A DNA stretch of 64,000 nucleotides. It comes from Chersky-840 sp963838775. Lineage in GTDB: Bacteria > Actinomycetota > Acidimicrobiia > Acidimicrobiales > UBA8190. Under the pieces are notes generated by a model. That model was not told where the DNA came from. It did not search any database and was given only the letters and a program-made list of their open reading frames with translations. Position numbers and translations under genes: made by a program. Position 1 is the stretch's first letter; the number at the start of each line of letters is the position of its first letter. The stretch is from contig CAWISP010000037.1 in NCBI GenBank assembly GCA_963838775.1, positions 1 to 64,000 of the forward strand, in the 5' to 3' direction. This document shows positions 7,853 through 15,224 of the stretch, piece by piece.

Positions 7853-8293
7853 TCAGTCGACGAGGCGGTGCGCCCGCAGGAAGGCCCGCTGCTCGTCGTG
7901 CATCTCGTCGGGGAGCCGAGTGAACCAATCGAGGCCTTCCGGCGAGATCGCCAACGCATCGCCCTCGGGAGGGGCCAGGTGGGTGCGGAACGCCAGCCCG
8001 ACGGGCCAGGCGAGGCCCAGTCGGGCGTGGCTCGGGTACTCGATGTAGCCGAGGAAGTTGTCGATGGTGACGTCGGCGCCGATCTCGTCGAGCGCGACCC
8101 GGTGTGCGGCATCGGTCACTGGCTCCGCGAACCGGACCGTCCCGCCGGGGAGGTTCCACAGACCGTCGCAAGGGCCACCGACCCGACGTGCCAACAGCAC
8201 GCCGAGCCCAGAGCAGATGACGACCTCCACGGTGAGCCGGGGGACCTTCCGGAAGATCGTCTGGTATTCGACCTCCGCGAGCGGTTCGGTCAC
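7853..8293 (-). CDS. Nudix hydrolase with a degenerate box
   Basis: Protein of 146 residues with a Nudix fold. The box starts GGTVRFAEP and continues AAHRVALDEIGA, so the usual REUXEE becomes RVALDE and one metal-binding Glu is Val. Activity on nucleoside-diphosphate-linked substrates may be altered or weak. N-terminal YQTIFRKVPRLTVEVVI recalls GDP-mannose-type Nudix members. It is the last gene of the long minus-strand operon, 43 bases after the MshC-like gene. Its link to sulfur chemistry is unclear. Confidence 0.8.
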   Translation of the reverse strand: MTEPLAEVEYQTIFRKVPRLTVEVVICSGLGVLLARRVGGPCDGLWNLPGGTVRFAEPVTDAAHRVALDEIGADVTIDNFLGYIEYPSHARLGLAWPVGLAFRTHLAPPEGDALAISPEGLDWFTRLPDEMHDEQRAFLRAHRLVD

Positions 8294-8336
8294 GTCGTGT
8301 CAGGTGAATCGGTCACCCAGCCCTCTTCGTGTCCGG

Positions 8337-9480
8337 TCACCACCGGCGTTCGACGTACTGCAGTCCGAGTAGGCGAGTGAGGTTGTGCAGCACCTCACCG
8401 TGCGCCTCCTTGGCGACGGCTAGGGCCAGAGGGAGATCCAGGTTCTCGAACAAGGCCCGTCTCACCTCCTCATGCGCGGCGCCAGATCCGCCCGGCTTCG
8501 CCTCCAGGACCCGAAGCTCTTCGAGCTCGTTCTCGGCCCGATCGAGCCCGGACGCGTCGAACTCCCAAGATTCGTGCCATGACCGCGAGAGGATGAGGAA
8601 GCGGATGGCGAGCGCAGAGCAACGTTCGAGCAGGTCATGGACGAACACGAGGTTGCCGGTGGACTTGGCCATCTTCTGGCCGCCCGCCATCACGGTGCCG
8701 ACGTGCATCCACGCCCGGGCGATAGGGCCGTACCCCGGTGAAGGCCTCAGCCTGGGCCGCTTCATAGGCGTGGTGCGGGAATGCCAGATCGGCGCCTCCG
8801 GCGTGCAAGTCCACCGTGGCACCGAAGGTCGTGAGCGCCATCGCCGTGCACTCCGCGTGCCAACCGGGCCGTCCCGGACCCCACGGGCTCGGCCAGGCCG
8901 GCTCGTCACCGATCGAACACACCCACAGGGCGGCATCGAGCGGATCGTCCTTGTTCGGGTCGTCGGGGTGTCCGCCGCGTTCAGCCGCTAGCGTCATCGC
9001 CTCCTCGTGGCTCAGTCCCACCGTCTGGTGAATCTCACCACCCCGGAAGTAGACCGATCCGTTGCGTTCGTAGGCGAGTCCCCTGGCCAGAAGTTCGACC
9101 GCCAGGGCGATGACGCCGTCGACATGGTCATGACTGCGAGGTTCGAACGCCGGATGAGCGATGCCGAGAAGGTCCATGTCGCGCTCGAAGCGATAGGACT
9201 GTTGGGTCGCCAACGACTTCCACGACACACCCTCCACCTTGGCCTGGACGAGCAGGTGGTCGTCGACGTCGGTGATGTTGCGACACACCTCCACCGGATG
9301 CCCCGTTAACCGGAGGACCCGAGCGGCCATGTCGGCCCACACGAAGGTGGCGGCGTGCCCTAGGTGCGTTGTGTCGTACGGGGTGATGCCGCACACGTAG
9401 ATGCGTCCCGTGCCCAGGAGAGGCAACCGGATGCCCGCGATCTGCACAACGCCGTGCCCTTCCTCCTTGACCAATGCCAT
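8337..9480 (-). pseudogene. mshC: MshC-like cysteine:GlcN-Ins ligase, one frameshift
   Basis: Shortened cysteinyl-tRNA-synthetase relative of about 381 residues. It has HLGHA (HIGH motif), NITDVDDHLL, the zinc-site region WHAECTAMAL with GGADLAFPHH, and KMAKSTGNLVFV (KMSKS plus the NLVFV seen in MshC). MshC joins cysteine to glucosaminyl-inositol in mycothiol synthesis. Near 8725-8735 the frame changes by one base between FTGV and ARAWMHVGTV; both halves are well conserved, so the break may be a sequence error. ATG 9480 has AGAGAGG upstream. It sits between DsrE-like and Nudix genes in an operon with a PIG-L deacetylase, suggesting a dedicated thiol cofactor. It could instead charge a carrier. 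Confidence 0.8.
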
Positions 9481-9545
9481 GGTGTCCCGAGATCCTCTCT
9501 CCATGAGTGAGCAACGTCTCGTCATTCTGCTCGCATTGCGAGGGA

Positions 9546-10013
9546 TCAGGTGAAGATGATGTGACCCCCGGCCGCCATTTCGTAGAACTCGCCGACGGTG
9601 ATGATGTCCTTCACCTGCTCGATGAGGTCATCTTTGGTGAGTTCGAACAAGTCGCAAGACGCCTTGCAGCCGTAGAGCCCGGCGCCGGTGTCCGAGATCA
9701 TCTCGATGAACTCGGGGATCGAAGGGATGTCGAGCTTCTCCATCTTGCGCCCGAGGTAGTGCGTCATGACCGACGACACGCCGGGAAGTCCCCCGGCCAT
9801 CGTGGCTAGGTGAAGGCCGGGGTTGCCGACCGTCGCCACCTTGATGTGCTCGTGGCGCGCCTTGTGAATGGCGTCGAGCCCGAAGAATGTGAAGAACAGG
9901 TTCGCCTCGATGCCTTCGGCACGCGCCCCGTTCGCCATGATCAGCGGCGGGTAGATGCCCTCGAGAGAACCCTTTGACACGATGATGGAGACCTTCTCGA
10001 TGGTGTCGCCCAT
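9546..10013 (-). CDS. DsrE/DsrF-like sulfur-carrier protein
   Basis: 155-residue DsrE-family protein: KVSIIVSKGSLEGIYPPLIMA at the start split by the typical loop, FFTFFGLDAIHK, and a conserved YGCKASCDLF with Cys116 and Cys120. Proteins of this type accept persulfide sulfur and pass it to DsrC/TusE proteins or rhodaneses in the cytoplasm. ATG 10013 has AAAGGA eight bases upstream. It lies between the DsrC-like gene and the MshC-like gene, in the same order seen in sulfide-oxidation cassettes with sulfide:quinone reductase. No dsrAB genes are visible. Confidence 0.9.
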   Translation of the reverse strand: MGDTIEKVSIIVSKGSLEGIYPPLIMANGARAEGIEANLFFTFFGLDAIHKARHEHIKVATVGNPGLHLATMAGGLPGVSSVMTHYLGRKMEKLDIPSIPEFIEMISDTGAGLYGCKASCDLFELTKDDLIEQVKDIITVGEFYEMAAGGHIIFT

Positions 10014-10057
10014 GACATTGTTCCTTTCCTAGATGGTAGCGAGGTTCCGCCGACCAA

Positions 10058-10375
10058 TCAGATGCAGCCGCGGGGCTTGGGAATCCCGGCGATCTTGGCG
10101 GCGACCTTCGCCGGCCCTTTGGGGAAGAGTTGATACAGCTCCTTGATCGACACGCCCGAGGTCTTGCCGAGGACCCGCACGGTTGGTCCGGTGCCCTTCT
10201 CGGCGTATTCGGCCCGCATGAACTTGATCACGCGCCAGTGGTCCTCACTGAGTTTGTCGATGCCCTCGCCCCGGGCGATCTCCGGGGCCATCTCTTCGTT
10301 CCACTCGGCGGGGTTCTCGAAGAAGCCCTCGTCGTTGACGGTCACACTCCTGCCGGCGTAGGTGGCGATAGGCAT
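10058..10375 (-). CDS. DsrC/TusE-like sulfur-carrier protein
   Basis: 105-residue DsrC-family protein with FFENPAEWNEEMA, LSEDHWRVIKFMR and LFPKGPAKVAAKIAG, ending in PRGCI. The penultimate Cys (CysA, about residue 104) is kept, but CysB, normally about 11 residues earlier, is Ala. It should therefore carry a persulfide on one Cys without forming the DsrC internal trisulfide, more like TusE or RspA. ATG 10375 has GGAGG eight bases upstream. It lies 26 bases after the sulfide:quinone reductase stop and before the DsrE-like gene. Confidence 0.9.
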   Translation of the reverse strand: MPIATYAGRSVTVNDEGFFENPAEWNEEMAPEIARGEGIDKLSEDHWRVIKFMRAEYAEKGTGPTVRVLGKTSGVSIKELYQLFPKGPAKVAAKIAGIPKPRGCI

Positions 10376-10400
10376 GGTCAGCACCTCCGGGTGGATGTTG

Positions 10401-11645
10401 TCATGGGTTCACCTGTTCTTTGTGCTTGCCGTGCTCGGGCATAGCCGAGCCGATGCCCGGGATGTCGCGGCCCGGAAGGAGGCTGTGCCAGTAGAACCAC
10501 TGGAACATGAGCTTGCCCAGGTGGTTGAGGCGAGACTGCTTGAGCAGGGGTAGACCCACCTCGGTGGGGAAGTGGCCCGGCAGAGGCTCGGTGTCGTAGT
10601 TGAAGTCGATGAGCAACGCCTTACCGAAGCCGGTCTCGATGAAGCAATTGGTGTGTCCGTCGAATGTGGCGTCGAGCTCTTCGCCGGCCAGGAACCGCTG
10701 GATGTTCTTTACGAGGACTTCGCCCTCGAAGTGGGTCACCGACCCGGCCTTCGACGTCGGGAGGTTGGCGGCGTCGCCGATGACGAACACATTGGGTCGT
10801 GCCTTGGACTGCAGGGTATGTTCGTCGGTGGGCACGAAGTTGAGCTCGTCACCCAGTCCCGGCGACCGCCCCACGTAGGGAGCCCCGCCGTGGAGGGGGA
10901 TCATCACGGCGAAGTCGAATGCAACCTCACGGTCGTCGTAGGACACCAGCTTCCCGGTTTTGCCGTCCACTTCGCCCGTGTTGAACTCGGTCACGAGCTC
11001 GATCCCCTTTTCGCCGAGGAGGCCGGCCAAGGTGGCGGCCGCCACCGGCTTGGTGAAGGCACCGTCGAGCGGGGTCACGTAGGTGAGCTCCACCCGGTCG
11101 CGCATGTTTCGCTCGCGGAAGTACCAGTCGGCGAGGAAGCAGAACTCCAACGGTGCCACGGGGCACTTGATGGGCATGTCGACGACGCCGACCACGAGTC
11201 GGCCCCCGTCGAACCGCTCGAGGGCATCGTGCAAAGCCACAGCGCCCTCGGGCGTGTAGAAGGTGAACACCTTCTCCATCCAGCCCGGGCCGATAAGCCC
11301 TTCGGTCTCCTCCGGTACCAGGGCTGCGCCGGTCGCTACGACGAGGACGTCGTAGTCGAGCCCCGTCCCGTCACCGAGCCACACCCGCTCGGCTTCGAGG
11401 TCGACGTGGTCCACGGCTGCTCGGCGGTAGCCGATGTTGCCATGGAGTTGGCGCCCGCGAGGGCGGGTGATCTCGTCGAGGTGCGCCAAACCGAAGGGCA
11501 CGAACAAGAGGCCCGGCTGGTAGACGTGGATATCGTCCTGATCCACCACGACGATCTCGACGGCGTCGTCCAAGACGTGGCGCAGCCGGTTGGCCGTCAG
11601 TGTCCCGCCGGTGCCCCCTCCGAGGATGACGATGCGCGTGCCCAC
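10401..11645 (-). CDS. sqr: Sulfide:quinone oxidoreductase-like FAD enzyme
   Basis: Flavoprotein of 414 residues with an N-terminal FAD-binding Rossmann motif (RIVILGGGTGGT), LVVATGAALVPEE and the second FAD motif NVFVIGDAANLP. Cys residues in DMPIKCPVAP, LEFCF and TNCFIETG match those that form the sulfur-transfer site of SQR. It would oxidise sulfide to a protein-bound persulfide and pass electrons to the quinone pool at the membrane. GTG 11645 is chosen because conserved sequence starts there; the open frame to 11741 would overlap the AhpD-like gene. It heads the DsrC-like/DsrE-like part of the operon. Confidence 0.88.
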   Translation of the reverse strand: MGTRIVILGGGTGGTLTANRLRHVLDDAVEIVVVDQDDIHVYQPGLLFVPFGLAHLDEITRPRGRQLHGNIGYRRAAVDHVDLEAERVWLGDGTGLDYDVLVVATGAALVPEETEGLIGPGWMEKVFTFYTPEGAVALHDALERFDGGRLVVGVVDMPIKCPVAPLEFCFLADWYFRERNMRDRVELTYVTPLDGAFTKPVAAATLAGLLGEKGIELVTEFNTGEVDGKTGKLVSYDDREVAFDFAVMIPLHGGAPYVGRSPGLGDELNFVPTDEHTLQSKARPNVFVIGDAANLPTSKAGSVTHFEGEVLVKNIQRFLAGEELDATFDGHTNCFIETGFGKALLIDFNYDTEPLPGHFPTEVGLPLLKQSRLNHLGKLMFQWFYWHSLLPGRDIPGIGSAMPEHGKHKEQVNP

Positions 11646-11677
11646 GGTCTCAGCTTGGCAAGTGACGGAGCTATCCA

Positions 11678-11689
11678 GTAGGGCCCTAC
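11678..11689. promoter_or_regulatory. 12-bp perfect palindrome upstream of the SQR gene
   Basis: GTAGGGCCCTAC lies in the 40-base gap between the AhpD-like stop and the SQR start. It could be a small operator or hairpin. It resembles half-sites of the CstR operator only loosely. Confidence 0.35.
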
Positions 11690-12087
11690 GTCCCGTTTTC
11701 GCCCGGACGCGGGTGGGCAGGCGCCGAGCTTCCGGCGGCAAGCGCTACTGGAGCCGCGAACTCCTCGAACGCGGCCCAGGCGCGCGGACCGTAGACGGTG
11801 GCGGTCCCCCCGTCCATCAACAGGGCCACCGAGAGCGCCTCGGCGACTTCTTCGGGAGTTGCCCCCTGTCGTGCTGCGGCCTTGGCGTGATAAGCGATGC
11901 ACCCGTCACACGCTTTGACAACCGCGATGGCCAGCGCCATGAGCTCCTTTGTTCGCGCGGAGAGCACGCCGTCCGCAACGGCGGCGTCGTGCAGCTTGGC
12001 GAAACCCTCCCAGGCTTGCGGTGCTGCCTGGCGCAGCGACCGCGTGGGGCCTCGAAGCTCGTCGATGACATCGTGTGCGTGTCCCAT
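11686..12087 (-). CDS. AhpD/carboxymuconolactone-decarboxylase-like protein
   Basis: 133-residue all-helical protein of the AhpD/CMD family with the redox motif CDGCIAYH: Cys60 and Cys63 plus His67, the relay used by AhpD to reduce peroxiredoxins. KELMALAIAVVKACDG and AALLMDGG-like helices fit the family. Within this operon it may act as a peroxidase or disulfide reductase on sulfur or peroxide species. ATG 12087 has AGGAAGG upstream and starts three bases after the PIG-L stop, so the two are coupled. Confidence 0.87.
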   Translation of the reverse strand: MGHAHDVIDELRGPTRSLRQAAPQAWEGFAKLHDAAVADGVLSARTKELMALAIAVVKACDGCIAYHAKAAARQGATPEEVAEALSVALLMDGGTATVYGPRAWAAFEEFAAPVALAAGSSAPAHPRPGENGT

Positions 12088-12090
12088 GGG

Positions 12091-12852
12091 TCAACCTTCC
12101 TGATTGTCGCTTTGGTCTGAAAGAGGCAATGGTCCATTTGTCGAGCAGATCGTGGACGGTTTGCTCGGAGCCAGGAGCCATCGGAAAACCTCGAGGTCAC
12201 CTTGGAGCTCAAGACGGCGCCATAGGACCGGGTTTTCGGTCGCCTGGCTCACGTGACGGGTGATGGCCCTGTGTTGTTTCCCCCGATCGACATGCACCTC
12301 GAAGTCGAGGTGCTCGGCCGTCCGGCCGACGAACCCTGTGTCGAGCTCCTCGTTTAAGGTGGCCGCGACAGGTTCGGATACCGCCCACGCCAGCACCGGC
12401 AACCGAGTATCCCGGGCGAAGTCCAGCGCGGCCTCGGTTGCTCGGCTGTGGTCGGGATGTCCGGTGATGCCACCCTCGTCGAAGACCAGGAGGAGATCGG
12501 CCCGGACCCGGTCGGCCACTCGGCACACGTGTGTAGTCAGTCGATCGAGCGACTGCTGGGTCAAAGCACCATCCGGGTAGTCGAACAGCTCTACATGGTG
12601 AACACCGAGTTCGGAAGCCGCGTCCGCCAGTTCAGTCGCTCTGATCCTTCCGAGTTCCGAGATGCCGGCCCCAAGGGTCGACGTCTCGCCGTGCGTGAAG
12701 CAGAGCACAGCAGTGGACGAGCCCGTAGCGGCGAAGGCGGCGAGCGTCGCACCGAGACCAAAGCTTTCATCATCGGGGTGGGCGCATACCGCCAGCACTG
12801 AGGTCGCGCCGGGTAGCTCGTGTGCCTGCGGATGGTTGTGATTCCCATCCAT
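12091..12852 (-). CDS. PIG-L family deacetylase (MshB/Mca-like)
   Basis: 254-residue zinc-dependent deacetylase with the metal motif AHPDDE near the start and GHPDH near residue 130. The family includes MshB (removes acetyl from GlcNAc-inositol in mycothiol synthesis), Mca (mycothiol conjugate amidase) and BshB (bacillithiol synthesis). It is the first gene of the seven-gene minus-strand operon that also holds an MshC-like ligase. ATG 12852 is preferred because GAGG lies six bases upstream. Operator 7 at 12912-12927 lies in its promoter region. Which of MshB, Mca or another sugar deacetylase it is cannot be decided here. Confidence 0.85.
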   Translation of the reverse strand: MDGNHNHPQAHELPGATSVLAVCAHPDDESFGLGATLAAFAATGSSTAVLCFTHGETSTLGAGISELGRIRATELADAASELGVHHVELFDYPDGALTQQSLDRLTTHVCRVADRVRADLLLVFDEGGITGHPDHSRATEAALDFARDTRLPVLAWAVSEPVAATLNEELDTGFVGRTAEHLDFEVHVDRGKQHRAITRHVSQATENPVLWRRLELQGDLEVFRWLLAPSKPSTICSTNGPLPLSDQSDNQEG

Positions 12853-12911
12853 GGCGAACCTCGATTGTGTATTCGGAGAACGGGTGTCCATCCTCACCAC
12901 TGATACAACCG

Positions 12912-12927
12912 ATACCCCAGGGAGTAT
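12912..12927. promoter_or_regulatory. CsoR/CstR-type operator 7
   Basis: ATACCCCAGGGAGTAT, one mismatch in the right arm. It lies between the PIG-L gene (minus) and the TetR gene (plus), and is the only such site ahead of the long minus-strand sulfur operon. Confidence 0.72.
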
Positions 12928-12936
12928 ATTCCAGGA

Positions 12937-12956
12937 GACTTACTTACTAATAAGTC
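12937..12956. promoter_or_regulatory. Probable TetR operator
   Basis: GACTTACTTACTAATAAGTC has perfect 6-bp outer arms (GACTTA/TAAGTC) and partial inner symmetry. It lies 33 bases upstream of the TetR ATG and 9 bases from operator 7, so both regulators could compete there. Confidence 0.65.
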
Positions 12957-12989
12957 AAAGGGACAGGCGCTGCCTGAAGGGACGGACGC

Positions 12990-13580
12990 ATGAAGACAGA
13001 ACAAGTCGGACCAGCCGACACGGCGACGCAGATCCTCGACGTGGCCGAACGCCTGGTTCAGGTCCGGGGCTTCAACGGGTTCAGCTACGCGGACGTCGCC
13101 ACCGCATTGGAGATCACCAAGGCGGCTCTGCATTACCACTTCCCCGGTAAAGCAGAACTGGGGCAAGCGCTCATCGAGCGGTACGCGACCCGTTTCGCTG
13201 AAGCGCTGGCGACAGTGGAGGCCCGAACCCCCGAGGCTTCGGCCCGACTCGATGTCTATGCCGACTTGTACCTCGACATGTTGCGAGATCAGCGCATGTG
13301 TCTCTGCGGCATGATGGCCGCCGAATACGAGACTCTCCCAGCTCAAATGCAGGATGCTGTGGTTCGATTTTTCGATGAGAGCGAAACATGGTTGACGCGC
13401 GTCCTGAAACATGGCCGCGAGAGCGGAACCCTGGAGTTCGTGGGTTCGCCTCGCGAAATAGCTCGAACGATCGTCAGCGGCTTGGAAGGTGCGATGCTCG
13501 TTACGCGACCCTTTGGCGACATCTCCCGCTTCCATGCCGCCGCAGATCGCATGCTGGCCAGTCTGAGGACTGGCTCATGA
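12990..13580 (+). CDS. TetR/AcrR-family regulator
   Basis: 196-residue regulator. The N-terminal helix-turn-helix runs ILDVAERLVQVRGFNGFSYADVATALEITKAALHYHF in segments, at residues 15-52, with a C-terminal ligand-binding half containing Cys at 104 and 106 (MCLCGMMAAEY), which might sense thiol-reactive species. It is divergent from the sulfur operon and sits beside a matching palindrome, so autoregulation is likely. A near copy of its first codons (atgaaggcagaacaggt) begins at its own stop codon. Confidence 0.87.
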   Translation: MKTEQVGPADTATQILDVAERLVQVRGFNGFSYADVATALEITKAALHYHFPGKAELGQALIERYATRFAEALATVEARTPEASARLDVYADLYLDMLRDQRMCLCGMMAAEYETLPAQMQDAVVRFFDESETWLTRVLKHGRESGTLEFVGSPREIARTIVSGLEGAMLVTRPFGDISRFHAAADRMLASLRTGS

Positions 13581-13877
13581 AGGCAGAACAGGTTTGAAGC
13601 ATATCCGGACGCGTCGCGCAATTTATCTAGCCGTTCGAATCAATCCTTCGACAAGACGTCACAAGGCGGCAAAAATAGGTGACAGGTCGGAACCGCATAG
13701 TGCCGGGAGGAGTGAGGGGTCCTGGGGTGGCCCTGATCGAGAGGACCGCGCGCAATCACTCTGAGCCGTGAATCCAGCGCAGGGCGCCGCCGGACAGAGA
13801 CGCCCGCACCCGAGGCGCGTTGCGGATGGGCCTTTCGACCCTGGTCTGCCAGCAGTGAAAGATCGACACTCATCAAT
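13581..13877. other. Intergenic region between TetR and ACR3 genes
   Basis: About 297 bases. Apart from the short repeat of the TetR start at 13577-13593, I see no conserved gene, RNA or clear operator. It probably carries the ACR3 promoter; no ArsR-type site is recognisable by eye. Confidence 0.4.
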
Positions 13878-14975
13878 GTGACCTCTCTTCGTGAGGCTTT
13901 AGGGAAACCCGAGCCACAAGGCCCACTCATCGGCAAGCTCTCCCTGCTCGACCGATTCTTGCCAGTGTGGATTGGGGCCGCGATGGCCTCGGGCATCGTG
14001 CTTGGCCGGCTCTTCCCTCACCTCGACACCTGGCTTTCGACCGCAACCCTGGCGGGCACGAGCCTCCCGATCGCTTTAGGTCTGCTCGTCATGATGTACC
14101 CGGTGCTCGCGAAGGTCCGCTACAGCGAGCTGGGCCGGGTCACCTCCAACCGTCGGCTCATGGTGCCGTCGCTCATTCTGAACTGGGTCATCGGTCCAGC
14201 AGTCATGTTTGCCTTGGCCTGGTTGATGCTTCCCGACCTGCCTGAGTATCGCACTGGCCTCATCATTGTCGGGATCGCCCGTTGCATTGCCATGGTGCTC
14301 ATCTGGAACGACTTGGCTGGGGGGAACAGAGAGGCCGCCGCTGTGCTCGTTGCTCTGAACTCGCTATTCCAGATCGTTGCCTTCGCCGCCCTCGCATACT
14401 TCTACCTGCACCTGTTGCCGAGTTGGCTGGGGCTGTCCACCGCCGCCGTGCAGGTGTCGATCTGGGCTGTGGCAAAGAGCGTCCTCATCTTCCTCGGTAT
14501 CCCACTCGCCGCTGGCTGGACGACTCGCAGTCTCGGAGAGCGCTACCGAGGCCGACAGTGGTACGAAGAGCGCTTCATCCCCCGAATCGCACCGGTCGCC
14601 CTGTACGGCTTGCTGTTCACCGTCGTCCTCCTCTTCGCTTTGCAGGGAAAGGCGATCAGCCAGCACCCCGGCGACGTGGCCCGCATCGCCTTGCCGTTGC
14701 TTGCCTACTTCGCACTGATGTGGACCGGATCGTTCGTCCTCGGCTATCGGATGCACCTCGGCTACCCCTCCACCGCCACATTGGCCTTCACCGCTGCCAG
14801 CAACAACTTCGAGTTGGCGATTGCGGTCGCAATCGGGGTCTTCGGCGTGACCAGCGGGCAGGCCCTTGCCGGTGTCGTCGGACCGCTAATCGAGGTCCCG
14901 GTGCTGGTGGGCTTGGTCTACGTCGCGTTGTGGGCCCGCCGCCGCTTCTATCAGAATGAGGAGGTCCCATTATGA
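13878..14975 (+). CDS. acr3: ACR3-family arsenite exporter
   Basis: 365-residue membrane protein with about ten helices and the ACR3 hallmarks: ALGLLVMMYPVLAKVRY, the conserved Cys136 in GIARCIAMVLIWN (essential for arsenite movement in characterised homologues), and TAASNNFELAIAVAIG with the conserved Glu. It expels As(III) using the proton-motive force. The start is the GTG at 13878; the ribosome site is weak. The stop overlaps the DUF2180 start (ATGA). No arsR is adjacent, although the TetR and the island regulator are near. Confidence 0.93.
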   Translation: MTSLREALGKPEPQGPLIGKLSLLDRFLPVWIGAAMASGIVLGRLFPHLDTWLSTATLAGTSLPIALGLLVMMYPVLAKVRYSELGRVTSNRRLMVPSLILNWVIGPAVMFALAWLMLPDLPEYRTGLIIVGIARCIAMVLIWNDLAGGNREAAAVLVALNSLFQIVAFAALAYFYLHLLPSWLGLSTAAVQVSIWAVAKSVLIFLGIPLAAGWTTRSLGERYRGRQWYEERFIPRIAPVALYGLLFTVVLLFALQGKAISQHPGDVARIALPLLAYFALMWTGSFVLGYRMHLGYPSTATLAFTAASNNFELAIAVAIGVFGVTSGQALAGVVGPLIEVPVLVGLVYVALWARRRFYQNEEVPL

Positions 14976-15208
14976 ACTGTTTCGACTGTTCTTCTCTGGA
15001 TCACTGCACGGATGCAGTGGCTGTGTGCGGAGATTGTGGTGCGGCACTATGTCGCGACCACGCACACATTTCTCCTCACTGGCTCACGCGCACCGCGGTG
15101 ATCAACCGCACTGTGGTCGTCGAACCACCGGCACGCACGATCCGATGCGGGGTGTGCCAGGCAGCTCACGCCGCCGCGCCTGGTGCGCACTACGGGGCAA
15201 CTGGTTGA
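14972..15208 (+). CDS. DUF2180 Cys-rich zinc-ribbon-like protein
   Basis: 78-residue protein with ten-odd Cys/His residues: MNCFDCSSLDHCTDAVAVC, CGDCGAALCRDHAH and CGVC. This is the DUF2180 pattern, probably binding one or two zinc ions. It overlaps the ACR3 stop by four bases, and the pairing is recurrent in actinobacterial arsenic loci. A role as metallochaperone or thiol-rich binder is a guess. Confidence 0.8.
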   Translation: MNCFDCSSLDHCTDAVAVCGDCGAALCRDHAHISPHWLTRTAVINRTVVVEPPARTIRCGVCQAAHAAAPGAHYGATG

Positions 15209-15224
15209 GAGCCGGCTGACAGCA

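Noticed and set aside
10572..11681. Plus-strand open frame of about 370 codons
   Set aside because: It is the mirror of the SQR gene and its composition (Val, His and Glu rich) is typical of antisense frames in high-GC DNA.
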